In this document: positions 41,301 to 49,563 of the stretch, piece after piece
How the letters are laid out: every line of letters begins with the position of its first letter
Numbering within the stretch: position 1 is the first letter of the stretch
Source: Datisca glomerata
Taxonomy: Eukaryota > Streptophyta > Magnoliopsida > Cucurbitales > Datiscaceae
NCBI GenBank assembly: GCA_003255025.1
Contig: QANY01002976.1
Span: 4,645,541 to 4,709,540 of the forward strand
DNA length: 64,000 bases
Reading direction: 5' to 3'
Program-made: the position numbers and the translations under genes
Notes under the pieces: generated by a model
Seen by the model: only the letters and a program-made list of their open reading frames with translations
Told to the model about the DNA's origin: nothing
Database searches by the model: none

Positions 41301-44300
41301 GTACCTTTCTTCACTTCTCATTTTCATTGCAGCTAGCTTATCACCAATTAGGTGCTTCAAGGTCATGTCAAAGTGCTGAGATCACTATTAGTGGATTTTC
41401 TCGTAAGTGCCTCTAAGATTATTTGTGATGACTATTATTTGACAATTTGAATTGAAGGGACAATGGACTTTTAAAGACAAATCAGTATTTGGATTTCTCG
41501 TGAGGAAGAGTGAGATTTTTGGCTTTCTCATAGGCATGAACATCTAAGCAGTTCAAAGTTGAATGAAATTTGATCGAATGCTCTTATTTTACTTCGCTAA
41601 AGATTATCATAGTCTCCTTCCTACGTTTTGTACTTCCCAGAGATGACATCCCAATCACAAACTCACACTTACTGAAAAATCTCAAAAAAGGAAGAAACAA
41701 GCAAAGAATATACCTATCATAACCAAATTCACAATACAGAGAGAATTCTTCACAACTGACAGGAGCGGATGTCTTTTCCATCATGACAAAAGATGAATGG
41801 CCAGGATTTGTTAGTCCTCCAGTGCCTAAATTGGAGGATTGATCACAACTAACCCGTGGTTCACCAAGATGGACAAGAATAGGTAATATTTGCATCTTGA
41901 CAAATAGGTTTGGCTTCGAACCACCATCTTTGGATATATCCACTTTCAAATCCTTAACCTCAATTGTAACTTTGGGTGTCTGCAATGTGTCAATATTAAA
42001 TTATAATGACTAGTACAAAGATTTTGCCATGAAAGATACAACGACTAGAATCGGAGATTAATATTTTAGTAAATATAAGACAGTAGTGCTTTAATGATGA
42101 AAAAGGTATATTGATTTAAACACAAACTGTAGTTTCATTTTTTTGTTCCACCCAGAAAACAAATAAATATGCAAAGTTCACTCTAGTAACTCAAACACCA
42201 GTCCACACACCTTCAAAACTAAATCTGTCACAGAAACCGACAAATATCTTGCAATGCTAGCTACAACCATCCACTTTCCCCTGCCTGAAGAACGGGGTCT
42301 ACGAGAATTAGCTTTTCGCGAGCTTTTACTGGAAGGCCTCATCACGACTTCTAAGTCACATATTAAGACTTGGAGCTTTGGATCCCTAGAAATAAAACCC
42401 ACTCCAAGTTTGACCAAAGACTGGCGTAAACTCAGCTTAATTTCACCAATGGATATGGATTCAACGGCACCCTGCATAGTATCAAAGAAATGGTAACATG
42501 GATTCCATAATCCCATAAAAGATAATAATCTCCTGATACAACAAAATTCAAAACATAAGAAACTAAAATTCGTTCCAGATGCCAAAGCGTATCCATAAAA
42601 GAAAAAAGCAAGAATGGGCACAAACTGCCAGTACTAGTTTGTGCTTCTATCTCATAGGTGTCAGGCTTTTTAAATGAAGGTACACCAACAATTTAAATTA
42701 GCAAAATGAAAGAAAGTAAGATGTCCCTAGTATTTGACAGAATGTTATTGGTGTAAGTTAGATATAAAATGTTCTTATAGAAATAATAAGTTAGATATAA
42801 AATATAAAGAAAAAAAATACCAACCCCACCTGTAGTTTGTCTTAATTACATGGACGACCCCTCTAGTTTCAAATCCTACATGAACACCCCATTAGTTTCA
42901 TACCGCTACAAATAAGTCCATAGACTTTTTATCCCAAAATACCCTCACGGCTTGCACTTTTTGTAAGAAATTCATACTGAGAGGTCATTATTATTTGTCG
43001 TATTCCTAATTTTATTTGCTTACATACTATAACTTGTATAAACCAATGCTTAAGACTATGAATTTTTACAAAATTAAAAAGTGCAAGCTTGGGGGTATTT
43101 TGGGGGGAAAGTTTTATAAACTTATTTGTAGATAAAATATAACTAGAGGGGCTGTCCATGTAGGGTTTGAAACTAGAGGGGTGTGTCAGGGTAATTAAGA
43201 CTGTATAGGGGAAGTTGATGTAATTTACCCTAAAATATACATTACACATTTCCATAGACACTAAATAAATGAGTTAAAAGAGTTCTTCTTTATGGTCTGA
43301 CTGTATCCCCACACTTAACAAGCATCTCGCTGATGTCAAAAGTCCCAATTAATGATAAAGAAGATCAAAGAGGATTTGCCATTAAAGACCCAAAGTCTTG
43401 ATACATCGAATTCAATATCCAAAAATGATGGAAGTCCTGAGAAGTCTCAGACTCACAACAAGAGAAAGTAATGAAAACGAACACATGATGCAACTACACA
43501 TCAATAGAACAACTATTGATACATCCATGAAGTCAAGTGATCGAGGAAGGATTTTTTTTATAGGAAACATAAATTGTATTAAAAAAAGAATTACAAAGTA
43601 TAGTTCGGAGGACAAACCATCCTAGCCGAAACCAAAAGACAAATTTAGTCTATACAAAGAGCCATCCATTCAGAATAACAAAAAAAAGGAATATCCTTAG
43701 ACTGTTTAGATGCAGATACCCATAAAGAAAGCCAAAAATTGTATACTATCCCACGAAAGATCAATATCCTATATGTTGAAACATCTTCGAAAATTCTCTT
43801 ATTCCGTTATGACCAAACGCCATAAGACTACCAAAACTCCCGTGTACAACAGAATCTTCAACTTCCTTGGACAATTCAATATAAACACTTCACAAAGAAG
43901 ATTATTCACATGTCTCTGGAGCACCTAAATAATATCCAGCTTAAGCCATAGCGCCCTCGCAAAAGGGCAATGGACAAAGATATGGTCCATATCCTCACTG
44001 TTCTTACCACACAATACACAGAAACCTAGGGATAAAGCCATGTTAGGGTGTCGTTTCTGAACCATGTCAGAAGTGTTAATCTTACGATGGCCTAGGCTCC
44101 AACAAAAGAATTGAACTTTTTTAGGGATTTTCACTTCCCAGATAAGGTGACGAGGAGGTAAAACTGACCCACTAGAAGAATATTCATTGTGTTGAGAAGA
44201 AAAAAGGTGGGAGAAAAGTGATCTACAGGTAAAACTACCAAAACTCTCCAAGGACCAAACTCTCCCATTGAAAAAGTATGAAAGAGACAACGACTCGAGA

Positions 44301-46180
44301 CACGCAAGAAGAGAAGCAAGGAAGGATTCCCTCCTAAGATATAGGCTACAGCGACAGCTTACGCGCACAACATCTATCCTACTCCAAGTGAGAACTTAAT
44401 CCAACGATATTCCATTAAGAAAAAGAAATCCAGAAGGATAAGTCATCAAATCCTAACGTCCCCGCCCTCGTGCCCNACACGTAGTGCACATGGGAAAGGG
44501 AAAAATTAGAGAGAAGAAAATCCTTGCAACTATATTTCGTTCCCCCGTAGAAGGTAGAAGCAAATCCCAGAGAGGCCTAACACACTGAGCCATATTTCTC
44601 TTTTAGAGTTTTATTCTTACATCAACTTTAATAAAAAGAGTAAGCTCAGCACAATGGCCTAAATTCAGTGGCTAAAGTAAAAAGGGAAAGACAGACCTTA
44701 TTGAACTTCACAACAACATCTCTTAGACATTTCCACCCACCAACACGAAATGCAACCGATGCTCCAACAACACGGCTCAAAATCCAAGCCAGCAACCTAG
44801 AAGCAAATCTGGAAAATACAACAAATTTAATTGCTATGATAAGAATCAATGTCAAACCCTAATAATAATTAATTACAAGATAACAATCATGAAGGACGGA
44901 CTCCTTGTTCTCCTTTTTTTAGTATTTCAGACTTCAGATTTTTTTCCAGTTCGTAATATAGAATTCCAATCCTTAATATTATATGTCCTACCTCTACCGT
45001 ATCTTTTGTTTCATTTCTTCTGGAACAATCACAAACACTTTTTTTATTATGGTTCGACTACTAAAAACTCAATGCTTAATATTAGCATCAATGTGTATTC
45101 CTGAATAATCTCATTTTTCAATTATTCAACCATTTCATTTTACCGAGTTCAATGTTAGTCAGATTAGTCAACATCTATGTTTCGAAGCAACAATAATCTT
45201 AGGTAATATGATAAAATTATTCTAGCTTCTTGGTGATGCTGACAAATTAATTCATCAGACATGAGTGTGCAACAACACAAACATCTGCCATTATTGCATA
45301 ATCATACTTCTGTAATGATCTTGAGTATGGGATTGCATGACCCCAATTACTCTTAAAACTACTGAAAAAAGTTCCTAAGTGTTTTTAATAGCTCCAACAA
45401 ATGTATGAGACGAAATTTCAGGGTCACTCAATGAATATAAATCCTGGAACGCAGGGAAAAAGTTTGATCATTCTACTTTTAATACTGTGATGAGCATCCA
45501 GGTGCGCCTTTCACAATGTCATTACTAACCCAACTAAAATACAGCCCCACAACATTACTTGAGGTCACCTTGTGTATGCTTTCTTTTTGTGTTCCTTCCT
45601 GCAGAAAGTATACGTTAAACCACCATACCCTACAAGATATACTTGCCGGACTTCATCATGATGCTGGCATAACGCATCCATTTTACAACTTTTTCAATAC
45701 CTCCATCTCTTCTTACCAAGTTACTCATGTAAAGAAACTTTGAATATATTCTAACCAAAAAGAACATTGTCATTCTTTCTCGGATCTCAAGGCTGCCAAA
45801 TATTTAAAAAAAACACGTGTCTTTAATACTAACTAATGTAGTACATACAAATTCCATTTCCGAAATTCAATGATTTCAAATTCGAACTGAAACCTATGTT
45901 AGGTGATTTGATTGACCAAATTTATTAAAAAAACTCAGATCGCGTACGCAGGTATATTGAGAAAATGTAAATGTAGTATCTTAGCATTACCTTTACAAAT
46001 CACAAGCGCACTATAAGGATAACTTAAATTTTCCCAAGCATCCAAAGAACCAAACTGATACTATGTACAAATAGACTAGTGTGCCTGAAAACAAAATTCA
46101 GGGACTTACATGAAGACCAGCCACAATGTGATGGAAACCAACAAGAATCCGAAGAGAAACTTCACGGGCGAGGCCGCCAT
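11307..46180 (-). CDS. SABRE: SABRE/KINKY POLLEN family protein (Hobbit/BLTP2/Fmp27-type bridge-like lipid transfer protein)
   Basis: Twenty-three exons (- strand) join in phase: 46180-46110, 44808-44697, 42471-42211, 41979-41714, 41023-40804, 38686-38516, 38428-38351, 37985-37734, 33109-31001, 29451-27576, 27337-27240, 26767-26411, 19776-19658, 18693-18444, 17183-16959, 16688-16549, 15701-15629, 14061-13960, 13846-13673, 13248-12931, 12839-12672, 12082-11701, 11428-11307 (TAG). The product is 2647 aa, the usual size for the plant family (about 2600). The N-terminus [14 protein letters not shown] begins a membrane anchor (residues about 7-38), and [13 protein letters not shown] follows. Family hallmarks include [28 protein letters not shown] and [14 protein letters not shown]; the C-terminus is Ser/basic rich. 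Members are thought to form long lipid-carrying grooves at ER-plasma membrane contacts; in Arabidopsis SABRE and KIP affect cell expansion and pollen tube growth. Every splice site seen is GT-AG and no stop interrupts the 7944 coding bases, although transposons fill most of the larger introns. Which paralogue it is (SABRE or KIP) is not settled here. Confidence 0.96.
12169..12600. mobile_element. Foldback MITE, about 430 bp, in SABRE intron 21
   Basis: The two halves are inverted copies of each other over about 190 bases. The left arm runs from GGGTAAACTCTCATTTACACC through ATTAGCCAAATACACC and CCAAACACC to the central TTGTTGATGA; the right arm is its imperfect reverse complement ending in ATTACCTTTT. 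No ORF is present. Such large hairpins are typical of plant MITEs. Confidence 0.8.
13347..13613. mobile_element. MITE-like foldback in SABRE intron 19
   Basis: The left end (GTAACGTAATGGAATGGAAT) and right end (ATTCCATTACTTTACATTAC) are imperfect inverted repeats around an AT-rich core that contains several more ATTCCATT motifs. It is followed by CCAAACACC, which often borders such elements. Class unassigned. Confidence 0.55.
14303..14634. mobile_element. Foldback MITE, copy 2 of a three-copy family, in SABRE intron 17
   Basis: The left arm contains TTCCCTATAGTTTGTGTTAATTAC, CCCCTTTAGTTTCAAAACC and CTTGCACTTTTT. The right arm is its inverted counterpart with GGACTTATTTGTA, AACTAGAGGAGTGTCC and GTAATTGAGG. 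It shares these blocks with the copy at 42.8 kb, with which it is clearly homologous. Confidence 0.7.
14935..15400 (-). mobile_element. LINE-like 3' tail fragment in SABRE intron 17
   Basis: The left edge reads, on the - strand, ...AATTTCAGTTTCTTATCAG followed by an A-rich run, the same type of tail seen on the recognised LINEs of this window (ATGTTTCCTATAAA type). No coding sequence remains, so the right boundary is uncertain. Confidence 0.4.
15218..15298. repeat. 27-bp tandem repeat, three copies
   Basis: Units begin at 15218, 15245 and 15272, each starting CATAACTTAACGTTGACAG; the middle unit differs by one base (CATT for CGTT). It lies within intron 17 of SABRE, inside or next to the LINE-like fragment. 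Confidence 0.92.
16218..16442. mobile_element. Short MITE in SABRE intron 16
   Basis: Terminal inverted repeats GGGTAAAGTATATATTACAC and GTGTAATAAGTATCTTACCC, about 25 bases with few mismatches, enclose a 225-bp AT-rich non-coding core. The ends resemble Mutator- or hAT-type MITEs, and the family is not assigned. Confidence 0.72.
17968..18222. mobile_element. GGTTCGGT-rich hAT-like MITE in SABRE intron 14
   Basis: The ends AGGAGTGTT and AACACCCCT are inverted repeats. Between them GGTTCGGTTC-like and AACCGAACC-like motifs recur at least eight times on both strands, giving extensive foldback potential. The flanks ATCTCCTT and ACTCTCTT could be a decayed 8-bp target duplication, which would fit hAT. 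Confidence 0.65.
18818..18984 (-). mobile_element. 167-bp retroposed LINE/SINE tail with a perfect 15-bp target duplication, SABRE intron 13
   Basis: The insertion is bounded by two identical 15-mers, ATATTGATCACATTT, at 18803-18817 and 18985-18999. On the - strand its 3' end reads TTAATGAAAAACC then TTTCTTATAAAAA, the same style of tail as the LINEs here. The body has no ORF. It could be a severely truncated LINE or a SINE using the LINE machinery. Confidence 0.8.
19491..19660. repeat. Tandem duplication that triplicates the 5' splice site of SABRE exon 13
   Basis: A 73-bp unit (AGCACAACATGAAACAAAAT ... start 19491) is repeated at 19564. Its last 27 bases (ATATACAGCTACTTACTTAG region) are present a third time, ending at 19660 on the exon boundary. 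On the gene strand the sequence CCTAA|GTAAGTAGCTG therefore occurs at three donor positions: exon end 19658, 19631 and 19558. Confidence 0.9.
19781..19868. repeat. 46-bp imperfect tandem duplication next to SABRE exon 13 acceptor
   Basis: AACAGATGATTATGCAAGAC (19781) recurs at 19827 as AACAGATGATTACGCAAGAC, each followed by CATGAGGT and AAATCTAGTTT. It lies between the exon 13 acceptor and the start of the full-length LINE. Small indels show it is not brand new. Confidence 0.85.
19891..22233 (+). pseudogene. LINE ORF1 (gag-like, DUF4283-type) relic
   Basis: Pieces in shifting frames: [12 protein letters not shown] (19891), [19 protein letters not shown] (about 20114), a middle part with [19 protein letters not shown] (20353-20409), and [34 protein letters not shown] and [16 protein letters not shown] (20880-21050). 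The last blocks match the DUF4283-like domain of plant LINE ORF1 proteins, which bind nucleic acid. The C-terminal half (21600-22230) is acidic and low in complexity. Several frame breaks make it non-functional. Confidence 0.75.
22422..26066 (+). pseudogene. LINE ORF2 (endonuclease-reverse transcriptase) relic
   Basis: It starts [12 protein letters not shown], the usual start of plant L1 ORF2. The endonuclease is seen at 22430-22730 (NVRG, LQETKL) and at 23070-23090 (SDHCPIIL) after a frame break. The RT has [14 protein letters not shown] (23758), [14 protein letters not shown] (24137) and the catalytic [10 protein letters not shown] (24470), then LGLPLGG (24690) and [14 protein letters not shown] (24793). 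The zf-RVT finger is [20 protein letters not shown] (25684). Breaks include a TGA after FGVI (24222), a frameshift near 22700 and others near 24550, 24780 and 25630. Compared with the sister at 33-35 kb it stays readable, so the insertion is not ancient. Confidence 0.88.
26272..26303. other. Short perfect hairpin with TG-rich flank
   Basis: TGAGGTGCA and TGCACCTCA form a perfect 9-bp stem around a 13-base loop, preceded by a GTGTGCGTGCGTG run. It lies in intron 12 just outside the LINE end. No function is suggested. Confidence 0.6.
27036..27200 (-). mobile_element. LINE-type 3' tail fragment in SABRE intron 11
   Basis: The left edge is a T run followed by GATTACCTATAAAAAAGG, the inverted 3' tail pattern of the LINEs in this window; the adjoining bases include TATTTATTGAAGGC. 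No coding sequence and no target duplication were recognised. Confidence 0.45.
30230..30415 (+). mobile_element. LINE 3' end fragment in SABRE intron 9
   Basis: It reads TTTGGTGGATTTCTTATCCTCC and ends TTTCTTATAAGAAAAATAC, which matches the 3' UTR of the LINEs at 26.1 and 33.3 kb (TTGGTGGATTACGCATCCTCC). It is severely 5'-truncated and the left boundary is unclear. Confidence 0.6.
33256..35358 (-). mobile_element. 5'-truncated L1-type LINE, sister of the 19.9-26.2 kb copy, in SABRE intron 8
   Basis: Read on the - strand it aligns with the 3' 2.1 kb of the other copy, from [20 protein letters not shown] at the truncated 5' end to the shared 3' UTR and tail. The flanks carry CCCACTCCT (33247-33255) and CCTACTCCT (35359-35367), a likely 9-bp target duplication with one change. 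It lies in the sense direction of SABRE, opposite to the copy in intron 12. Confidence 0.87.
33387..35350 (-). pseudogene. Partial LINE ORF2 relic
   Basis: The order on the - strand is [20 protein letters not shown] (35281), [10 protein letters not shown] (about 34990; the catalytic ADD is TDD here), then an open stretch 34857-34165 with [15 protein letters not shown] and [14 protein letters not shown], and a zf-RVT finger [20 protein letters not shown] (about 33770) ending in FDNWNLLWL (33390). Several frame breaks are present. The RT N-terminal half and the endonuclease are missing because of 5' truncation. Confidence 0.85.
35368..37733. other. Remainder of SABRE intron 8: a pile-up of LINE/SINE 3' tails
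   Basis: No exon was found here. Recognisable tails are a - strand tail at 35570-35640 (TTCTTATAGGAAACTG), a + strand tail ending about 36637 (AATTGTTTCTTTTCCC then A run), a - strand tail from about 36655 (TTCTAAGAAACTGAAG), and a + strand tail at about 36895-37130 (GGATTGCTCATCCGCC, then ATCGTTTCTTATCC and an A run). Boundaries are uncertain. Confidence 0.5.
38880..40415 (+). mobile_element. Older LINE copy with an internal inversion, SABRE intron 5
   Basis: The first part (38900-39590) reads + strand [41 protein letters not shown] and a mutated catalytic site [10 protein letters not shown]. The middle (39596-39930) is LINE sequence in the opposite orientation: on the - strand [20 protein letters not shown] and KWLWMF. 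The last part (39940-40415) is + strand again, with WLEHNKRMF and [11 protein letters not shown] and a 3' tail TCAGTTTCCTATTAAAAA. Many stops and low similarity to the other copies show it is an older insertion of a related family. Confidence 0.78.
42815..43232. mobile_element. Foldback MITE, best-preserved copy, in SABRE intron 2
   Basis: The two arms are inverted repeats of about 150 bases: left CTTAATTAC, GACCCCTCTAGTTTCAAATC, AATAAGTCCATAGACTTTTT, CTCACGGCTTGCACTTTTT; right the same blocks inverted, ending GTAATTTACCC. The arms differ at roughly one site in six. The 100-bp core is AT-rich and codes for nothing. Confidence 0.82.
43545..44400 (-). mobile_element. 5'-truncated LINE fragment, SABRE intron 2
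   Basis: The left edge reads on the - strand as a tail TATGTTTCCTATAAAAAAAA (43544-43563). The coding part (44368-43925) includes [20 protein letters not shown] and the zf-RVT finger [20 protein letters not shown], which is the extreme C-terminus of LINE ORF2. It is distinct in sequence from the 20-26 kb family. The assembly carries an N at 44476 just to the right. Confidence 0.8.
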
Positions 46181-46700
46181 TTCTCGTGGAAAGTCTTCAA
46201 GTCTCAGAAAACGCGTGAAATTCAATCACATAATCGAATTCCGAAGACTCAAACAGAACGCATTCTCTGCACATATCTTCATGTCAGAAAACACAACATA
46301 CGCGAACAAATCATGGAATAGAACCCTAGAATTAGAGTAAAAAAAATGGTTCGAATTCAGTAATCATAAGAACCAAGCAAAACTGAGCCTTCAAGGCGAT
46401 GTGAATGGAAAATGAACATATATATATATATAGGAAATAGCAGATCTGATCCGTGAAGTTCTCGGTGATCAGAGAACAGACTTTCTTTTTCATTTGGGGA
46501 GTGGGGGGGGTATGACCGGTGCGCGTGGAGTGGGAGTAGGATGGGCTCGGATCTAGTGTGGGTAGAGTACAGTGAGTCGTAATTTTGTTTGGGGAGGGGA
46601 GTGTATAGGAAAGCGTGCGTGAGTTGTCGCTGTTGAGGATTTGAGAAGGCTAACGTGTCAGCAACATTATGTTTTTTTTTGTCAACGGCGCGTTTGGGAG
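46181..46700 (-). promoter_or_regulatory. SABRE promoter and 5' UTR interval
   Basis: A (TA)7 run at about 46420-46433 could serve as a TATA region some 240 bases upstream of the ATG. Farther upstream are a G run (46502-46509) and GT-rich sequence. No specific regulator site can be named. Confidence 0.35.
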
Positions 46701-47633
46701 TTGGGTTTCATGGCGGGTAGCGAGTTTTTCTGTTTGGTTTATGTTTTTACCCGCCATCTCTCTGTACGGTCCCAATCATTTAAATTATTGTTACAATATA
46801 CTGAATATTTGATTTACTGAAATTGTTACAATGCTTTAGCCTCAAATCTATACAATGAAGTCCTATGTTCGTAGCTTTTAAAAAAAAAGTAGCAAGTTTG
46901 AGGCATAAAATATTTTAATTTTCATAGAATTGTAATGTTCGTAGCTTTTAAAAAAAAAGTAGTAAATTTTGACATAAAAATATTTTAATTTTCATAGAAT
47001 TGTAATTTTGACATCTCGGGCCACCCACCCCACGTCAGCATAACCATTACCAATAAGAGGGAATATTTCATGTGGCTTTCTACAAGTGGACCTACATCCA
47101 GTCAATCGTTGTCTTATATACATTTATCCACAAAATACTTATTTAGACATCGAAGGTTATTTGACATGGAAATGAAACAAGTTTGTGTGCAAATTCATGA
47201 AAATAGACAACCACCCGTTGGTGTTGCCCTGTCTTCAAATTCTCTGTCTACTTTCTGTGTAGGTTTATCAAGACACTCACAGATCACGTTTGCTCTCAGT
47301 TTTTAGTAATGGTATGTAATTTAAAGAAAAAAGTTATTATTAAAAAATAATGACTATGCTTCCATTGTTTTTTGTCCTAAATGTTTCCATCACTTTAACT
47401 CTATCTTCTCATGTAGCGCAATTGATCATGCAATTGATCATTAAGTAATGATGTCGTTTTTTTATGTGAAATTCGAATATCAAATTGTGTAATGTTCGAA
47501 CATTTTAGAACACATATCTAGATATTGCAATTAGGTTGCCCGTCGTCGTGCTGCATATAGGCATCTTGCATGCTAAAACTTATTTTAGAAATCCTAAGAA
47601 GGTATTTGATGAATTCGACCAAGTCAATCCTTT
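46701..47633. other. Intergenic AT-rich DNA upstream of SABRE
   Basis: Apart from the 70-bp tandem duplication at 46865-47004 nothing was recognised. The open frame at 47070-47306 has no family features and is judged to be chance. Confidence 0.5.
46865..47004. repeat. 70-bp tandem duplication
   Basis: ATGTTCGTAGCTTTTAAAAA at 46865 recurs at 46935; both copies continue with AAAGTAG, ATATTTTAATTTTCATAGAA and TTGTAAT. The two copies differ by a few substitutions. Confidence 0.9.
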
Positions 47634-48980
47634 TTAAGATTTTTGAGTATTCTAGAGTAATTTTGAAAAAAAAATTAAAATACGATACTTTTAAAACTAA
47701 TTCTAAAACTAAGGTAATTTAGGACACCTAGAACGAAGGCGTGGCCTAAATATGGGCCACGTAAAAGGCGTCTTTTGTAAAGATGTCTTCCACATTTTCC
47801 TTTTAATACCTGTGACCGAAAGAAAAAGAACGCCTCAGCCCGTGAATTGTGACTGAAGTTTTTACTGTCATTTCGCTGGCATTACATCCTCTCACTCTTA
47901 TGTCGCTCTCATTCACCAAAAAAAATTCTCAAATCACTAGTTAGAACTTCTTAAACCCTATGTATATTTCTAACTCTTTTGATCTCTTAAATTTGTTCTT
48001 CAAATGTTGAAATTATTCATTTTTTTATGAATGTTATATGGATATGTGTCATCAATTTTGTAATATCTCTCTTTAATCTCTCTCAAACCCTAGATTTTTA
48101 TGTGTTTTGGGTTCTTGAAATCTTAAAATTTTTCAATTTTAGATGCATTTTTTCAATTATATGATGTTTAAACTCTTAATTTGTAAGATTTTATTTATGA
48201 ATGAGTTGATATATTATGAAATTGTAGTTATTAACTTTGAATCTGCAGATTAATTTGTAGAATTTCTAGATCTAGTTCTGAAATTGTTGTGTATTGTTTA
48301 GTAGGTTGACAAATGGGGAAAATGTCTATGGTAGTTTTATGTTACATTAATGGTAATGTCGTAAACGGTGTAAATCGAGTTTCTTATAATCAACCTTCAA
48401 TGAGGGGAATTGTCATTCATAAGAAGATTACTTTTAACAAGCTATATAATACTTTATGTGAAGCATTGTCAATTGACCGTCTACATTGAAACTTGAAAAT
48501 AGTTTATCGTTACTCACTTACTATTGGTGCTGGGTCATTCAACTATGTGAAATTTTCGATACAGAATGATAACGATGCTCATGTAAAGCCTTGTCAATGG
48601 AGGACAATCTTCAAATGACTCATAATATTTGATTTAATACATTTTTAATGTAATTCAATATAATATTTGACTTATTTGGATTTTTGTAGAATAATATAAA
48701 ATGTAAAGTAATAAAATTTATTAAAAATGTATGTTGTTTTATCGAGAATGTGTGATAAAGTTATAAAATATTCTGCAGGATAGATTTTTGTATGCAGAGT
48801 TGTGTTGATGATTTTTGTAATGTGAGGAACATTTGCATTGAATGTGTCTTTTTTAAAGACGCATTTTACCAACTTGAAGTCGTCTTTACAAAATACATCT
48901 TCCGACGTGACCATTACTACCGTAGTTTTAGAATTAATTTCAAAACTAAATTATTTTTAAATTTTATTTTAAAAATCACA
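47634..48980 (+). mobile_element. Internally deleted derivative of the PMD-MULE, inverted relative to the left-edge copy
   Basis: The 5' 0.95 kb (47634-48575) aligns with 4676-3580 of the left-edge MULE on the opposite strand, including the leader (ACCCTAGATTTTTATGTGTT) and the transposase N-terminus. At about 48594 it jumps to sequence matching 1380 and lower (AATGGAGGACAATC, the transposase C-terminal codons and stop), followed by one to two 37-bp units. The right end has the inverted terminal block TTTTAGAATTAATTTC (about 48926-48941) matching AACTAATTCTAAAAC near 47692. About 2.2 kb of transposase is missing, as is the PMD gene. Confidence 0.85.
48314..48620 (+). pseudogene. Truncated transposase N-terminus in the MULE derivative
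   Basis: ATG at 48314 opens MGKMSMVVLCYINGNVV, then SYNQPSMRGIVIHKKITF and TLCEALSIDR, closely matching 3818-3600 on the other strand. A TGA at about 48488 interrupts it, after which KIVYRYSLTIGAGSFNYVKF continues in frame. The end fuses to the last codons of the transposase. It has no catalytic residues. Confidence 0.85.
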
Positions 48981-49563
48981 TTAAAACCAGAAATACTCCT
49001 CTTTTCACAAGGATGTAACAAGTTAGATGACGTTTGGTTTAATTGAATGAAATGTTACTGAGAAGAAAATATAATGAGGAGTTCTGTGTATTCCCCTACT
49101 TGGATATCTATGCATCTTCATTGCAAAATGACAGGCCAATTTTTTTACACGTGTATCTCCTTGTCTTGCATTATAATTTGATTTGTATGGTTTATCTAGA
49201 TCTGGGATCTAATCTAGCACTATAGTGTGTTTTATATACTGAGTTATGCCCCTTATATAAATCTACCATTTTGTGGAATATATTTATTTTTTAACAAAAA
49301 AAAATACTTTTTCCCTTAGGAATATTATATTACACTGAGGAAAGATAAAAGATAAAAGAGAGCGAGGAATAGAGAACAAGAAAAAAAAAAACTCTCTCAT
49401 TTCTCGCTCCTTCCTCATATTTGATACACTTACAATAACATATAGTGAATTTAATTTCGGTATTGCACTTTAAACAAATATGAGTAGATTCTACTATATC
49501 GTTGATCTATAGATCGGCAGTCTGGGGATGTACAGATATGCGGAAAATAGAAGAGCTGTAATG
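48981..49563. other. Intergenic gap between the MULE derivative and CLT
   Basis: AT-rich DNA with A runs at about 49297 and 49380, plus the CLT 3' UTR. No other feature was recognised. Confidence 0.5.

Noticed and set aside
44476..44476. An ambiguous base N
   Set aside because: A single unresolved base in SABRE intron 2, not a biological feature; it could mark a closed assembly gap.
47070..47306. 78-codon frame upstream of SABRE
   Set aside because: No recognised domain and no supporting splice or promoter signals; treated as chance.
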